Source: Bacteroides fragilis NCTC 9343 (GTDB lineage: Bacteria > Bacteroidota > Bacteroidia > Bacteroidales > Bacteroidaceae). Taken from it: a stretch of DNA of 64,000 bases. The DNA lies in assembly GCF_000025985.1 (NCBI RefSeq), contig NC_003228.3, positions 5,084,001-5,148,000 on the forward strand, read 5' to 3'. Below are positions 49,355 through 58,097 of this stretch, in pieces (position 1 is the first letter of the stretch; every line of letters starts with the position of its first letter). Below the pieces are notes generated by a model that ran no database searches, was not told where the DNA came from, and was given only the letters and a program-made list of their open reading frames with translations. The position numbers and the translations under genes were made by a program.

Positions 49355-49762
49355 TCAATTTATAGAAACTGTTTGTCCCAACGAATATATTTCATCTGAT
49401 TGTCCATAGGGCTTTTCTTTCAACATCCCCTGGACCTTAACCACAATCCTATATTTGGATTCAGGTTCTTTCAGTGTATATTCCCACGAAGTAGGTTCAC
49501 CTTCCAAAGAAATCTGATGCTCCAGCACCGCCCCTTTGTAAACCTGAACATAAACGGATAAAGGACGTTGTATCTCTTCCGGAATCGCTGAAGGTAGTTT
49601 CCACTCCAACACCGCATCATTATCAGGTGTCAGTGACGATTTCAAATCGGTCACCGGAGGTAAGGAAACTCCATCTTTAAAATCAATGATATCGCGATCC
49701 TGGCAACCTGTGACGGCAAGTATACAAAGCATCACAGAAAAAAAGTATAATATTCTTTTCAT
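49355..49762 (-). CDS. Small outer-surface lipoprotein (DUF4945-like) of the fructan operon
   Basis: The 135-residue lipoprotein (lipobox VTGC, Cys20) has one Ig/Fn3-like domain: PPVTDLKSSLTPDNDAVLEWKLP followed by beta strands and a WEYTL segment. It resembles DUF4945, found beside SusD genes. Its place in the operon is that of SusE/SGBP proteins, but it is much shorter than a typical surface glycan-binding protein, so an auxiliary role in glycan capture is a guess. It starts 16 nt after susD and is the last gene of the operon. Confidence 0.65.
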   Translation of the reverse strand: MKRILYFFSVMLCILAVTGCQDRDIIDFKDGVSLPPVTDLKSSLTPDNDAVLEWKLPSAIPEEIQRPLSVYVQVYKGAVLEHQISLEGEPTSWEYTLKEPESKYRIVVKVQGMLKEKPYGQSDEIYSLGQTVSIN

Positions 49763-49778
49763 AATCGTCTGTTTTTTA

Positions 49779-51524
49779 TTAGTAACCCGGATTCTGTATA
49801 TAATTTCCTTTCGCCCAGTTCATCTGTTGCTGAGGAATAGGTTTATATTCATCTCTTCCCGCAACAAAGACAGCATTATTCATCCAAGAGAAACGGGTTT
49901 TCTCTTTTTGGAAGTAAGCATTCATCGTAGGCTCCAGGATTCCCCATCTTTGCAGATCGAAGAAGCGTCTTCCCTCACATGCTGTTTCAAGACGATTCTC
50001 AAACATCAATGCTTTCCATGCATAGTCTTTGGTCCAAGCAGCCTCATCGGTATACAAGCTGACCTTATAATTCATGTAAGGAGTACCATCTGCCATCAAC
50101 AAGCGAATTCTACTGTTATTAGCACGTTCGCGCAGCTTATTAATGATAGGACGAGCTTCTTTGTGACGATCCAACTGAATCAGGATCTCAGCTTTCCACA
50201 ACAAGACTTCAGCATAACGAATTTGCTTCACATTCATCGAATTACGGTTTACAATGATACAATCGCAACCGGCAGGAACCAACTCTTTAACAGATTTCAA
50301 ATAACCATAATCACCAGGGCTTCTGGAAGCCTTTTCCTCGTACAGCAAATCCGGATTATATTTATAAGGATATCCCGGGATAGCCGCCGTATGACTCAAA
50401 CGAGGGTCAAAGCTATTTTCATCGAAATACTCTTTGTATCTTCCTTTCATTTCCGCATCGTTAAACGTATCGAACAAAGGCAATCCGTCTGTACCGGTTC
50501 TGAAGGCATTTGCCATATTAAAGCTCATCTTATGGAAGTCACAACATGGGAAATAAGGTTCCCAGGAAGGAGCATTCAATTCTGCACCATTGTTTGTATT
50601 TCCTCCGCTTGATGTTCCGTCGTTGATAGAATACTGGATTTCCCAAATTGCTTCTTTGGTAGCATTATCATATTCCGGCAAGAAATTTTCGGCAAAATCT
50701 TCACACAAGCCTACGTTTCCACCTTCTTGATCAGTGATCTCGTTGATATAAACCAAGGCACGTTCCAGAATCTTCTTATCCACTTCGACTACCTGATGTC
50801 TTGCATCCTGCTTGTACGCCATGAACAATAAAGCTTTGGCAGCCATTGCACGTGCGGCATTCTTGTTGATACGACCTATCTCCTCTTGTTTTTCAGGCAA
50901 CAGTCTGACAGCCTCTTCCAAATCGGCAACAATGTGTTCCCACAAATATGTATCATCAGTACCATTGGGGCGGTTCGAAATATTAGTCACATCTTCCACC
51001 GTTCTTCCGTTCTCTTCATCCACCCAAGGAATGTATCTCCACAGAGTCTTCATAAAGAAATAGGTAGCTCCGCGCAAGAATTTCACCTCACCGGTACGTA
51101 CACCTTTCAACGGATAGTTTTCATCAGTAACTTTAGACAAGGCATAGAGTGCTAGGTTGTATCTGGATATCGCTACATATCCTTTGAACCAAGGTCCGTC
51201 ATTGTTCCCTACATTGGCAGTTACAGAAGAGAAAACTTCCATATCGTGCCAGGCCGACTGGTCACTTACACCCGATCCGCCTTTGTAAGCATCATCCGAT
51301 CGGATAGAACCATGCATCCACCATGCATGAGCTTCCGACCAGGGCAGATAAGGAATCAGCGAATAGCACGGAGTCACAAAATCATCAATATGTTCGGGCT
51401 TTCCTAATAATAAATCATCAGCCAGCACCCCTTTAGGGTTAATATTCAATTGGTCGGCACAGCTCGTCACCAATAAGGAAAGCAAAAGGGCTGATGACAG
51501 AAATAAACTATAAAAGGTTTTCAT
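49779..51524 (-). CDS. SusD-family glycan-binding lipoprotein
   Basis: The 581-residue lipoprotein (VTSC, Cys22) has the SusD N-terminal motif LNINPKGVLADDLLLGKPEHIDDF, TPR-like helices through about residue 280, and the C-terminal SusD/RagB domain with RYAEVLLWKAEILIQL and a NRLETACEGRRFFDLQRWG stretch. It forms the lid of the SusC transporter and binds oligosaccharide at the cell surface. It starts 11 nt after susC. By context the ligand is fructan or a fructose-containing oligosaccharide. Confidence 0.93.
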   Translation of the reverse strand: MKTFYSLFLSSALLLSLLVTSCADQLNINPKGVLADDLLLGKPEHIDDFVTPCYSLIPYLPWSEAHAWWMHGSIRSDDAYKGGSGVSDQSAWHDMEVFSSVTANVGNNDGPWFKGYVAISRYNLALYALSKVTDENYPLKGVRTGEVKFLRGATYFFMKTLWRYIPWVDEENGRTVEDVTNISNRPNGTDDTYLWEHIVADLEEAVRLLPEKQEEIGRINKNAARAMAAKALLFMAYKQDARHQVVEVDKKILERALVYINEITDQEGGNVGLCEDFAENFLPEYDNATKEAIWEIQYSINDGTSSGGNTNNGAELNAPSWEPYFPCCDFHKMSFNMANAFRTGTDGLPLFDTFNDAEMKGRYKEYFDENSFDPRLSHTAAIPGYPYKYNPDLLYEEKASRSPGDYGYLKSVKELVPAGCDCIIVNRNSMNVKQIRYAEVLLWKAEILIQLDRHKEARPIINKLRERANNSRIRLLMADGTPYMNYKVSLYTDEAAWTKDYAWKALMFENRLETACEGRRFFDLQRWGILEPTMNAYFQKEKTRFSWMNNAVFVAGRDEYKPIPQQQMNWAKGNYIQNPGY

Positions 51525-51535
51525 ACTATTTCTAT

Positions 51536-54500
51536 TTAAAAGGTTATATTAACTCCGACTGTAGCGGTAAATGGAATGACATAGCCAAAGTCGCGGATTT
51601 CAGGATCGGGACCTGAGAAACGATTGCTATCCCACCATTTCTTGATAGTGAATACATTGTTAGCCGAAACATAGGCACGCAAGCGGCTGATCATTGCTTT
51701 CTTCACCATACTTTCCGGGAAAGTGTATCCCAGCTCTATCGTTCTCAACTTCAAGTACGAACCGTCTTTGAGGAAATACGTAGACGTACGCTTTTCATCA
51801 TTGGTGTTACGAGTAGACAGAGCCGGAATGTTAGAGTCCGGATTCTGAGGAGACCAAGCATTAAATACACCTTTCAAGTGGTTGGTATTATTCACATCCT
51901 GAATGTTCCAGAAGTCACTGTATTCAATCCATGAATCCCAAACATCTCCGCCATGCACACCCTGGAAGAAGAGAGCTAAGTCTACATTCTTATACGAAGC
52001 CTGAAGATTCAAACCATAAGTAAAGTCCGGGTCACTGACACCAATCCATGTACGGTCGTAGTCCTGAGTGATACGTCCGTCTCCGTCAAGGTCTTTATAG
52101 CGAATGCGTCCCAAACCTTTTCCTGCCTGCTGCGGTGAATTGTCCACCTCTTCCTGTGTCTTGAAGATTCCGTCTGCCACGTATCCGTATATAGAGTTAC
52201 GGGGGCGTCCGATGATATCATCCAACATACCGTTTCCACCATATACACTTCTCACATTGTCCGGCAATTCAGTAATCTTATTCTTGAAAGTCGCGATGTT
52301 TCCCGTAATGCTATAATTAAATCCCGATGGAAGACTGTTCCGGTATGTCAGCAAGATTTCAACTCCACGGTTTTCCATACTCGGACCATTCACATAAGTA
52401 TCTCCACCTTCACCGAATGCACCGATATAAGGGGGCAAATAAAGCATATCGGTTGTCTTCTTATAAAAGTAATCGATTGTTCCGACCAGGCTCTGGTTGA
52501 AGAAACCAAAATCGATACCGTAGTTGGTCTGTGTTACAGTTTCCCATTTCAATGTCGAATTACCGGTGAGATATTTACGGAAACCAGACTGTAGAGAACC
52601 GCTTTCCTGTCCGTTCATAGCATAAGAAGTTCCGTTATAATCGGCTACATAACTACTTTGCAGGTATCCGCTATGAATGGCCGAGTTACCATTACGTCCC
52701 CAACTGAATCTCAGCTTCAGGTCCGAAAGAAAATCTACATTCTCAAGGAACGGTTCATTCTTAATTCTCCATCCCAAAGAAAATGCCGGGAAGACTGCCC
52801 AACGGTTATCAGCACCGAACTTGGAAGAACCATCATAACGTAATGTTGCCGATGCCAGATATTTGGAAGCATACGAATAGTTGAACTTACCGAAGTATGA
52901 CAACAGAGCATAAGCATCACCCGAACCGGTAGCCTCTGTAATCTTGTCACCAGTAGCCGAACTTAAAAAAGCATAGTCTCTGTCTTCCAGAGTCAAACCG
53001 TCTTTACGTGCATAGAATGCTTCACTTTCAGCTTTCGTAAATTCCATTCCGACTACAGCTCCTATCGAGTGTTTTCCGAATTGCCCGTTATAGTTGATCT
53101 GGTTGGTCCACTGGTATTCCAGGAAATGAGTCTGATCGTTGCGGACATAGTTGAACTTTTCATCACGGCCCGAACCGTCTGCTTCACTCCATTTTTTATC
53201 GACTGCACGATAATATGAACCACGATAATCTACACCGAATGATGTTCTCAGGTTCAAACCTTTGATAATCATCAAATCGGCATACGTATTACCAATTACC
53301 TTCAGGAACTTATTGACATTGTCTTTCCCCAGAATAAGGTCCTTCACCGGATTACGATAGTCATCCATACCCACATCGAGAGAAGCACCACCCCAACCAC
53401 CGGTTTCGGTATATACAGGAATGATAGGGGGTTCATTTGCAGCAAGCTGTGTATGGTTGGCTTCACGATAATTCATATAGTTCAACTCCAGGTTTTCACC
53501 TACTTTCAAACGACCATTCAATAAGTCATACTCCGAGTTCAAACGAGCCGAATATTTTTTCCAGAAAGTTTCAATCTGAATACCTTCTGTGTTTTCATAA
53601 CCCAGGTTGAAGAAAGTACGTGATTTATCAGTACCACTCGATACTGAAATCTGATGGTTCTGCGATACTCCGGTACGAGATATTTCATCGATCCAGTTAG
53701 TATCGGCTGAGCGCATAGTCTGAGCTGTATTCAGCCATTCCACCGGTTTCACGGAATTAAGTACCGGATAACCGTTGCTGTCATAACTCCAGTCATAATC
53801 GAAGAAACGGACACTTTGCTTGATTTCACCAAGTTTATCGTCGTTTGCATACGCTTGCCAGATGGCACGTCCATACTCATCGGTATTCAACAGGTCGGGT
53901 TTATTAACCCATTTAGAGAACTGTACACGACCTTCGTAACTAATCTTCGATTCACCCTTTTTACCCTTCTTTGTTTCGATGATAATCACACCACCGGCAG
54001 CTCTCGAACCATAAATACTGGCCGAAGCCGCATCTTTCAGCACCTGAATCGATTCAATATTCGCTGGGTTGATATCACGCAGGTTATAGTCTCCTGCCAA
54101 TCCGTCAAGTACGATCAGCGGGTTAGGCTGCGCATTCAGTGACGTAAGTCCGCGAATCTGTATCGAAGCATTTCCCCCAGGGCTACCATCTGTAGTAATA
54201 AATACACCCGGCAATTTTCCCTGTAAAGACTTCAATGCATTAGTCGAAGGATTCTGAGCCAAATCCGAAGTGTTGGCCATAGCAACCGAACCGGTAAGAT
54301 CAGCTTTACGCTGTGTCATATAACCGGTCTGGATCACTACTTCGCCCAACATCGTGGCATCATCGGCCATCACCACATCAATCTGACTCAATCCTTTCAC
54401 TGCTTTCTCCTGTGTAGCCTTTCCGATAAACGAGAATACCAGAATATCTTTATCGGAATTCACATCGACCGAATACTGGCCATTCAAATTTGTAATCGTA

Positions 54501-54736
54501 CCCTTCGAAGTACCTTTTACCGAAACGTTTACTCCAATTAACGGATCACCTGTTTCCTTTTCGGTCACCGTACCCGTAATGACTTTCGTCTGGCTGATAT
54601 CCAGATTGCCCGCGTATGCCATCAATGTCCCCGAGGACAAGACAACCACCCAGACCAAAAGCCTTCTCAACACTTCTTGCAGCCAGTCACTTCCGGAGGC
54701 CACAAGGCAAGGTCTTTCATGTTTCATATTCACCAA
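51536..54736 (-). CDS. SusC-family TonB-dependent outer membrane importer
   Basis: The 1066-residue protein has an N-terminal signal, a carboxypeptidase-regulatory-like domain (about residues 50-130: VITGTVTEKETGDPLIGVNVSV), the TonB box/plug region (about 135-260, with GSRAAGGVIIIETKKGKKG, the SusC signature) and a 22-strand barrel ending in ...ATVGVNITF with a terminal Phe. The ATG at residue 4 is an alternative start. It moves oligosaccharides across the outer membrane together with SusD. It follows the GH172 gene by 42 nt in the fructan operon. Confidence 0.95.
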   Translation of the reverse strand: MVNMKHERPCLVASGSDWLQEVLRRLLVWVVVLSSGTLMAYAGNLDISQTKVITGTVTEKETGDPLIGVNVSVKGTSKGTITNLNGQYSVDVNSDKDILVFSFIGKATQEKAVKGLSQIDVVMADDATMLGEVVIQTGYMTQRKADLTGSVAMANTSDLAQNPSTNALKSLQGKLPGVFITTDGSPGGNASIQIRGLTSLNAQPNPLIVLDGLAGDYNLRDINPANIESIQVLKDAASASIYGSRAAGGVIIIETKKGKKGESKISYEGRVQFSKWVNKPDLLNTDEYGRAIWQAYANDDKLGEIKQSVRFFDYDWSYDSNGYPVLNSVKPVEWLNTAQTMRSADTNWIDEISRTGVSQNHQISVSSGTDKSRTFFNLGYENTEGIQIETFWKKYSARLNSEYDLLNGRLKVGENLELNYMNYREANHTQLAANEPPIIPVYTETGGWGGASLDVGMDDYRNPVKDLILGKDNVNKFLKVIGNTYADLMIIKGLNLRTSFGVDYRGSYYRAVDKKWSEADGSGRDEKFNYVRNDQTHFLEYQWTNQINYNGQFGKHSIGAVVGMEFTKAESEAFYARKDGLTLEDRDYAFLSSATGDKITEATGSGDAYALLSYFGKFNYSYASKYLASATLRYDGSSKFGADNRWAVFPAFSLGWRIKNEPFLENVDFLSDLKLRFSWGRNGNSAIHSGYLQSSYVADYNGTSYAMNGQESGSLQSGFRKYLTGNSTLKWETVTQTNYGIDFGFFNQSLVGTIDYFYKKTTDMLYLPPYIGAFGEGGDTYVNGPSMENRGVEILLTYRNSLPSGFNYSITGNIATFKNKITELPDNVRSVYGGNGMLDDIIGRPRNSIYGYVADGIFKTQEEVDNSPQQAGKGLGRIRYKDLDGDGRITQDYDRTWIGVSDPDFTYGLNLQASYKNVDLALFFQGVHGGDVWDSWIEYSDFWNIQDVNNTNHLKGVFNAWSPQNPDSNIPALSTRNTNDEKRTSTYFLKDGSYLKLRTIELGYTFPESMVKKAMISRLRAYVSANNVFTIKKWWDSNRFSGPDPEIRDFGYVIPFTATVGVNITF

Positions 54737-54778
54737 TTAGATTTAATTAAAAATTTAAATAATACTATCATATGTTTT

Positions 54779-56443
54779 TCAGTCTGCCGAAGCCTCAACA
54801 GCAGGCAGCAACTGCCGGCGGGCTTCTTCAATACCTGAAGTTCCAAATACCTGTGCCTCCGGATCGCCATACCAATAAATAGTAGTGGCATAATCGGCCT
54901 CACCTCGTTTCCATCCCAGCATTTCAATATCGAACTTAAAGCTCTTATTGAAAGGAATACCATCCAGATGGCGGGTGCGATAGAAAGCATTATAACCGTG
55001 AGAGCTTTCCAAATCGGCTCTCGGGGCTCCTCCAAATGGAGTATAGAAAGGCACTACCGGTGCCCATGAACTATTGTAGTAATCTTCTGTGCCTGTACCG
55101 AAATGTGATGGGAAAGTATCGTCGTCCACCCAAATCTTTTCATCACCTTCACCATACCACAACGGGGCATGATTATAAAGTGAAAGTAAATCGCCTTTGT
55201 AGACACCTCTACCTTTCAGGGTAGCAAAGTTCCATTCTACACATTGGTCGGCCTCTTCAGGTTTATCGTGGATATAGATACCATTTTCCTGTCTCCATGA
55301 AGCATAGAAATACAACGAACGATCTTTATTCCACTTTAATGGAGCTACATTCACCTCCATTGTAGCAGCAACCGACCGGGAAGAGAGGTTAAGCACTTTC
55401 AGCACACCATCTTTTTGATAAGGCATCAACCAACGACTGGAGATATTTCCTTTTCCATCGGATGTCAGATACCAGCTATCTACCTTGGGGGCACCCATAC
55501 CACCTCCGGAGAAGTCACTCAACGGTACCCATACGGTCTGCTTTCCGTCAAACCCGGCACTGAACACCAATTCCCGCATCAACTGGGCATATTGTTCAGG
55601 ATTATCGATACGAATATTGAACTTCACTTCGTATACCGCATTTTCGCCTGCAGGCAGAGGGATGACCAATGAATCGGAAGGAAGAATACTCTTCTCCTCC
55701 CGGAGGATCTCACCTTTACGGCCGGCTACCGGCTGAAGAAGACGGTTGTCTACTTCGGCAATCTTCTGTGCCGCTCTCTCCACTACCTCCTTAGAAAAAG
55801 TCTCTACCTGTGTGCCTTCGGGATATTTACGGAAGTTGATGTGATAATACTTGGGAGTCGGATTCACTCCCGGCTCGTCTTCGAATGTCACTTTACACCC
55901 ACGGGCATAAGGGATAGGCAGGAACAAGGTATTTCCTCCTTTACCTTCGGGCGTATAGCTGGTGTGTGCCTGTAACATTCCCTTTCCCAATCCGGGTACA
56001 TTGATCCGCATCAGGTCATAAGCCGGAATGATCCAGCCCGGTTGATCAGAACCATCAAAATAAAACCGCCATGTACCCCGCTTGTCAATGGTAGTAATCC
56101 AGATACGAGTGATCGCTCCAGGTCCGACTTCGTCGAACATCACTTTCTCAATGCGGCCTGCCACCGTATCTACCCGTTTGATTCCAAACCCGTCACTATT
56201 GGCAAACCAACCGGCAGAATCGGGTGATACTGATGCACGGTCGTAGCTACTTTCCTGACGACAGGTATAAGAGGGAACCGGATACAGCGCCTGTTCCTCC
56301 ACCGATACCATTTCGTCCAACAACGTTTCCAGCGTTACCGGCTTATCCGACACCTGGGAACTACATCCCCACGAGCAGAACAAGAGTCCTGCACAGACGG
56401 ACCACCATAGATTTCTTTTACTTTGTTTCATACTTATATCCAA
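54779..56443 (-). CDS. DUF2961/GH172 lipoprotein, putative alpha-fructofuranosidase or difructose-anhydride-type enzyme
   Basis: The 554-residue protein (or 550 from the ATG at 56431) has a signal with a cysteine in the lipobox position (SWGC, Cys27), so it is probably a lipoprotein. It carries the DUF2961 signature: GEGDEKIWVDDD and FGTGTEDYYNS. Glu432 (GEGD) and Glu453 (GTED) are 21 residues apart, the same spacing as the catalytic pair I recall for the Bifidobacterium difructose-dianhydride I enzyme that founded GH172. GH172 members act on alpha-linked fructofuranosides or D-arabinofuranosides. In a fructan operon, an enzyme for alpha-fructosyl linkages (caramelised fructans) would complement GH32, which is beta-specific. 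The operon position is established; the substrate is inference. Confidence 0.8.
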   Translation of the reverse strand: MDISMKQSKRNLWWSVCAGLLFCSWGCSSQVSDKPVTLETLLDEMVSVEEQALYPVPSYTCRQESSYDRASVSPDSAGWFANSDGFGIKRVDTVAGRIEKVMFDEVGPGAITRIWITTIDKRGTWRFYFDGSDQPGWIIPAYDLMRINVPGLGKGMLQAHTSYTPEGKGGNTLFLPIPYARGCKVTFEDEPGVNPTPKYYHINFRKYPEGTQVETFSKEVVERAAQKIAEVDNRLLQPVAGRKGEILREEKSILPSDSLVIPLPAGENAVYEVKFNIRIDNPEQYAQLMRELVFSAGFDGKQTVWVPLSDFSGGGMGAPKVDSWYLTSDGKGNISSRWLMPYQKDGVLKVLNLSSRSVAATMEVNVAPLKWNKDRSLYFYASWRQENGIYIHDKPEEADQCVEWNFATLKGRGVYKGDLLSLYNHAPLWYGEGDEKIWVDDDTFPSHFGTGTEDYYNSSWAPVVPFYTPFGGAPRADLESSHGYNAFYRTRHLDGIPFNKSFKFDIEMLGWKRGEADYATTIYWYGDPEAQVFGTSGIEEARRQLLPAVEASAD

Positions 56444-56454
56444 TTTTGTGTTTA

Positions 56455-57828
56455 TTATATTTTCGAGAAAGCATGTTCTTCTTTCACATTCTCCTCAGCC
56501 TCTTTATCCACTCCCAGCTCTTTTTCTATTGCCTCCAGTGACTTGCCCTTGGTCTCGGGCACACAAAACAAAATGAATGCGAATGCAGCAATGCTGAAAA
56601 TGGCAAAGATTCCGAAAGCAACCGATCCGCCCAAGTTATTCAGTATCCAGGGGAAAAACTGAACGGTGAGAAAAGTACATAACCAGCTGATTCCGGTGGA
56701 GAGTGACATAGCTGTTCCACGAATACGAGAAGGGTAAATCTCGGAAGTCACCACCCACATCAAAGGTGCCAGTGAAGCGGCAAAGAATCCGATATAGCAT
56801 AACACGGCTATTAAGGCACCGATACCATTGGCTGCCGGAACTACGAAAGTGTAAACCAGGTACAGCAATGAGATGCCCATCCCCAGACTTCCGCAAAGAA
56901 GCAGAATCTTACGCCCTACTTTATCGACCAGCCACACAGCAATCAGGGTAAACAGCAGATTCACCACTCCCACCAGGATAGATTGCACAAGGGCAATATC
57001 CCCGGCAACACCTGTCATCTCGAAGATGGAAGGTGCATAATTGATGATGACGTTAATACCCGTGATTTGCTGTAAGGCGGCCAGTATAGAACCTATGAAA
57101 ACCACTTTAGCCAAGTTACCCTTAAACAATTCAGTTACCTTTATCCTATCTCTACCTTCTTGTGTGTTTGTGTCGGACACGGTCATCTCACCGGCTTCCA
57201 GGTTCAGTTTACTGGCCACCTGCCTGGCTCTACCTGCTTTTCCACGAGCCGAAAGCCAACGTGGGCTCTCAGGCAATATACCCAATAACAACAGATAGGC
57301 CACACTAAAGAAGAACGGGAATCCCAACATCAGGCGCCAGTTCCGCTCATAGTCCAGCAATATATAATCTACAATGTAAGCAATTAGAATTCCTATCACA
57401 ATAGCCAACTGATTGTAGGAAACCAGTGTTCCCCTCAGCCGGGCAGGAGATATTTCAGATATATAAATAGGTGCTACGGCAGAGATCACTCCGATACCCA
57501 GCCCGCATATCAGGCGAAAAACCAGCAGTGAAACCAAATTACCGGATAATGCGCAGCCCAAAGAAGAAACAATAAAAAAGACAGCTGACGAGAACATGAC
57601 TTTCTGTCTGCCATAACGGTCGCTAAAACCTCCTCCCAGCAAAGCACCGCAAAGGCAACCTACGGTCAGAATACTTACCACCAATCCCAAAGCCATATCA
57701 TCCAACATAAATTGTTCCTGTAAAAAAGGAACGGCTCCGGAAATACCTGCCATATTTAACCCTACAATCAATCCACCAAAAACGGTGATAAAAGTATATA
57801 GGAATAAAGGTTTGTTCTCTCTGTTCAT
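56455..57828 (-). CDS. Sugar porter (MFS), probable fructose transporter
   Basis: The 457-residue protein has 12 membrane helices and all sugar-porter signatures: GGFSDRYGRQKV near residue 65, the helix 6 motif LPESPRWLSARGK near 190, QQITGINVIINYAP near 258, VDKVGRK near 305, and PETKGKSLEAIEKEL near the end. It imports a monosaccharide across the inner membrane by proton symport. Next to GH172, SusCD and a GH32 with a fructan-type sensor, fructose is the expected substrate; B. thetaiotaomicron has a similar porter in its fructan locus. First gene of the five-gene operon. Confidence 0.88.
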   Translation of the reverse strand: MNRENKPLFLYTFITVFGGLIVGLNMAGISGAVPFLQEQFMLDDMALGLVVSILTVGCLCGALLGGGFSDRYGRQKVMFSSAVFFIVSSLGCALSGNLVSLLVFRLICGLGIGVISAVAPIYISEISPARLRGTLVSYNQLAIVIGILIAYIVDYILLDYERNWRLMLGFPFFFSVAYLLLLGILPESPRWLSARGKAGRARQVASKLNLEAGEMTVSDTNTQEGRDRIKVTELFKGNLAKVVFIGSILAALQQITGINVIINYAPSIFEMTGVAGDIALVQSILVGVVNLLFTLIAVWLVDKVGRKILLLCGSLGMGISLLYLVYTFVVPAANGIGALIAVLCYIGFFAASLAPLMWVVTSEIYPSRIRGTAMSLSTGISWLCTFLTVQFFPWILNNLGGSVAFGIFAIFSIAAFAFILFCVPETKGKSLEAIEKELGVDKEAEENVKEEHAFSKI

Positions 57829-57926
57829 TTCGAATCTAAATTTATAGTAGTTATACGATGTGTGATTGTTGATGCAATGTTAGCCAGAATAGTCCGGAAG
57901 AGGTATAACACAGGAAACAAACGATA

Positions 57927-57934
57927 TAAAGATA
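57927..57934 (-). promoter_or_regulatory. Possible -7 element of the fructan operon
   Basis: TATCTTTA on the minus strand (one mismatch from TAnnTTTG), about 99 nt before the porter start, with the inverted repeat 57970-58005 just upstream. Confidence 0.35.
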
Positions 57935-57969
57935 GTAACATCTGGCAGAAATAGTGAAAAGCTATCAAT

Positions 57970-58005
57970 ACGGTTACCTGAAGATGTAACGAGAAAGGTA
58001 ACCGT
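57970..58005. promoter_or_regulatory. Inverted repeat, candidate operator of the fructan operon
   Basis: A perfect 9-bp inverted repeat, ACGGTTACC (57970-57978) and GGTAACCGT (57997-58005), with an 18-nt spacer. The spacer contains GATGTAACGAG (57983-57993), which recurs exactly at 62792-62802 in the GH32/TonB-receptor intergenic region. It lies upstream of the -7-like box, where an AraC-type activator would bind. Confidence 0.5.
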
Positions 58006-58097
58006 TGTGATAAAGAGTTCTTCACTAGAATCTTTTCATCGCAAATGACACAGATTAACCCAAGACATTATTAATAACACGGACCAGTTACTGTATT

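Noticed and set aside
49686..50612. A 308-codon frame antisense to susD
   Set aside because: It is a shadow of susD, which is complete and in an operon.
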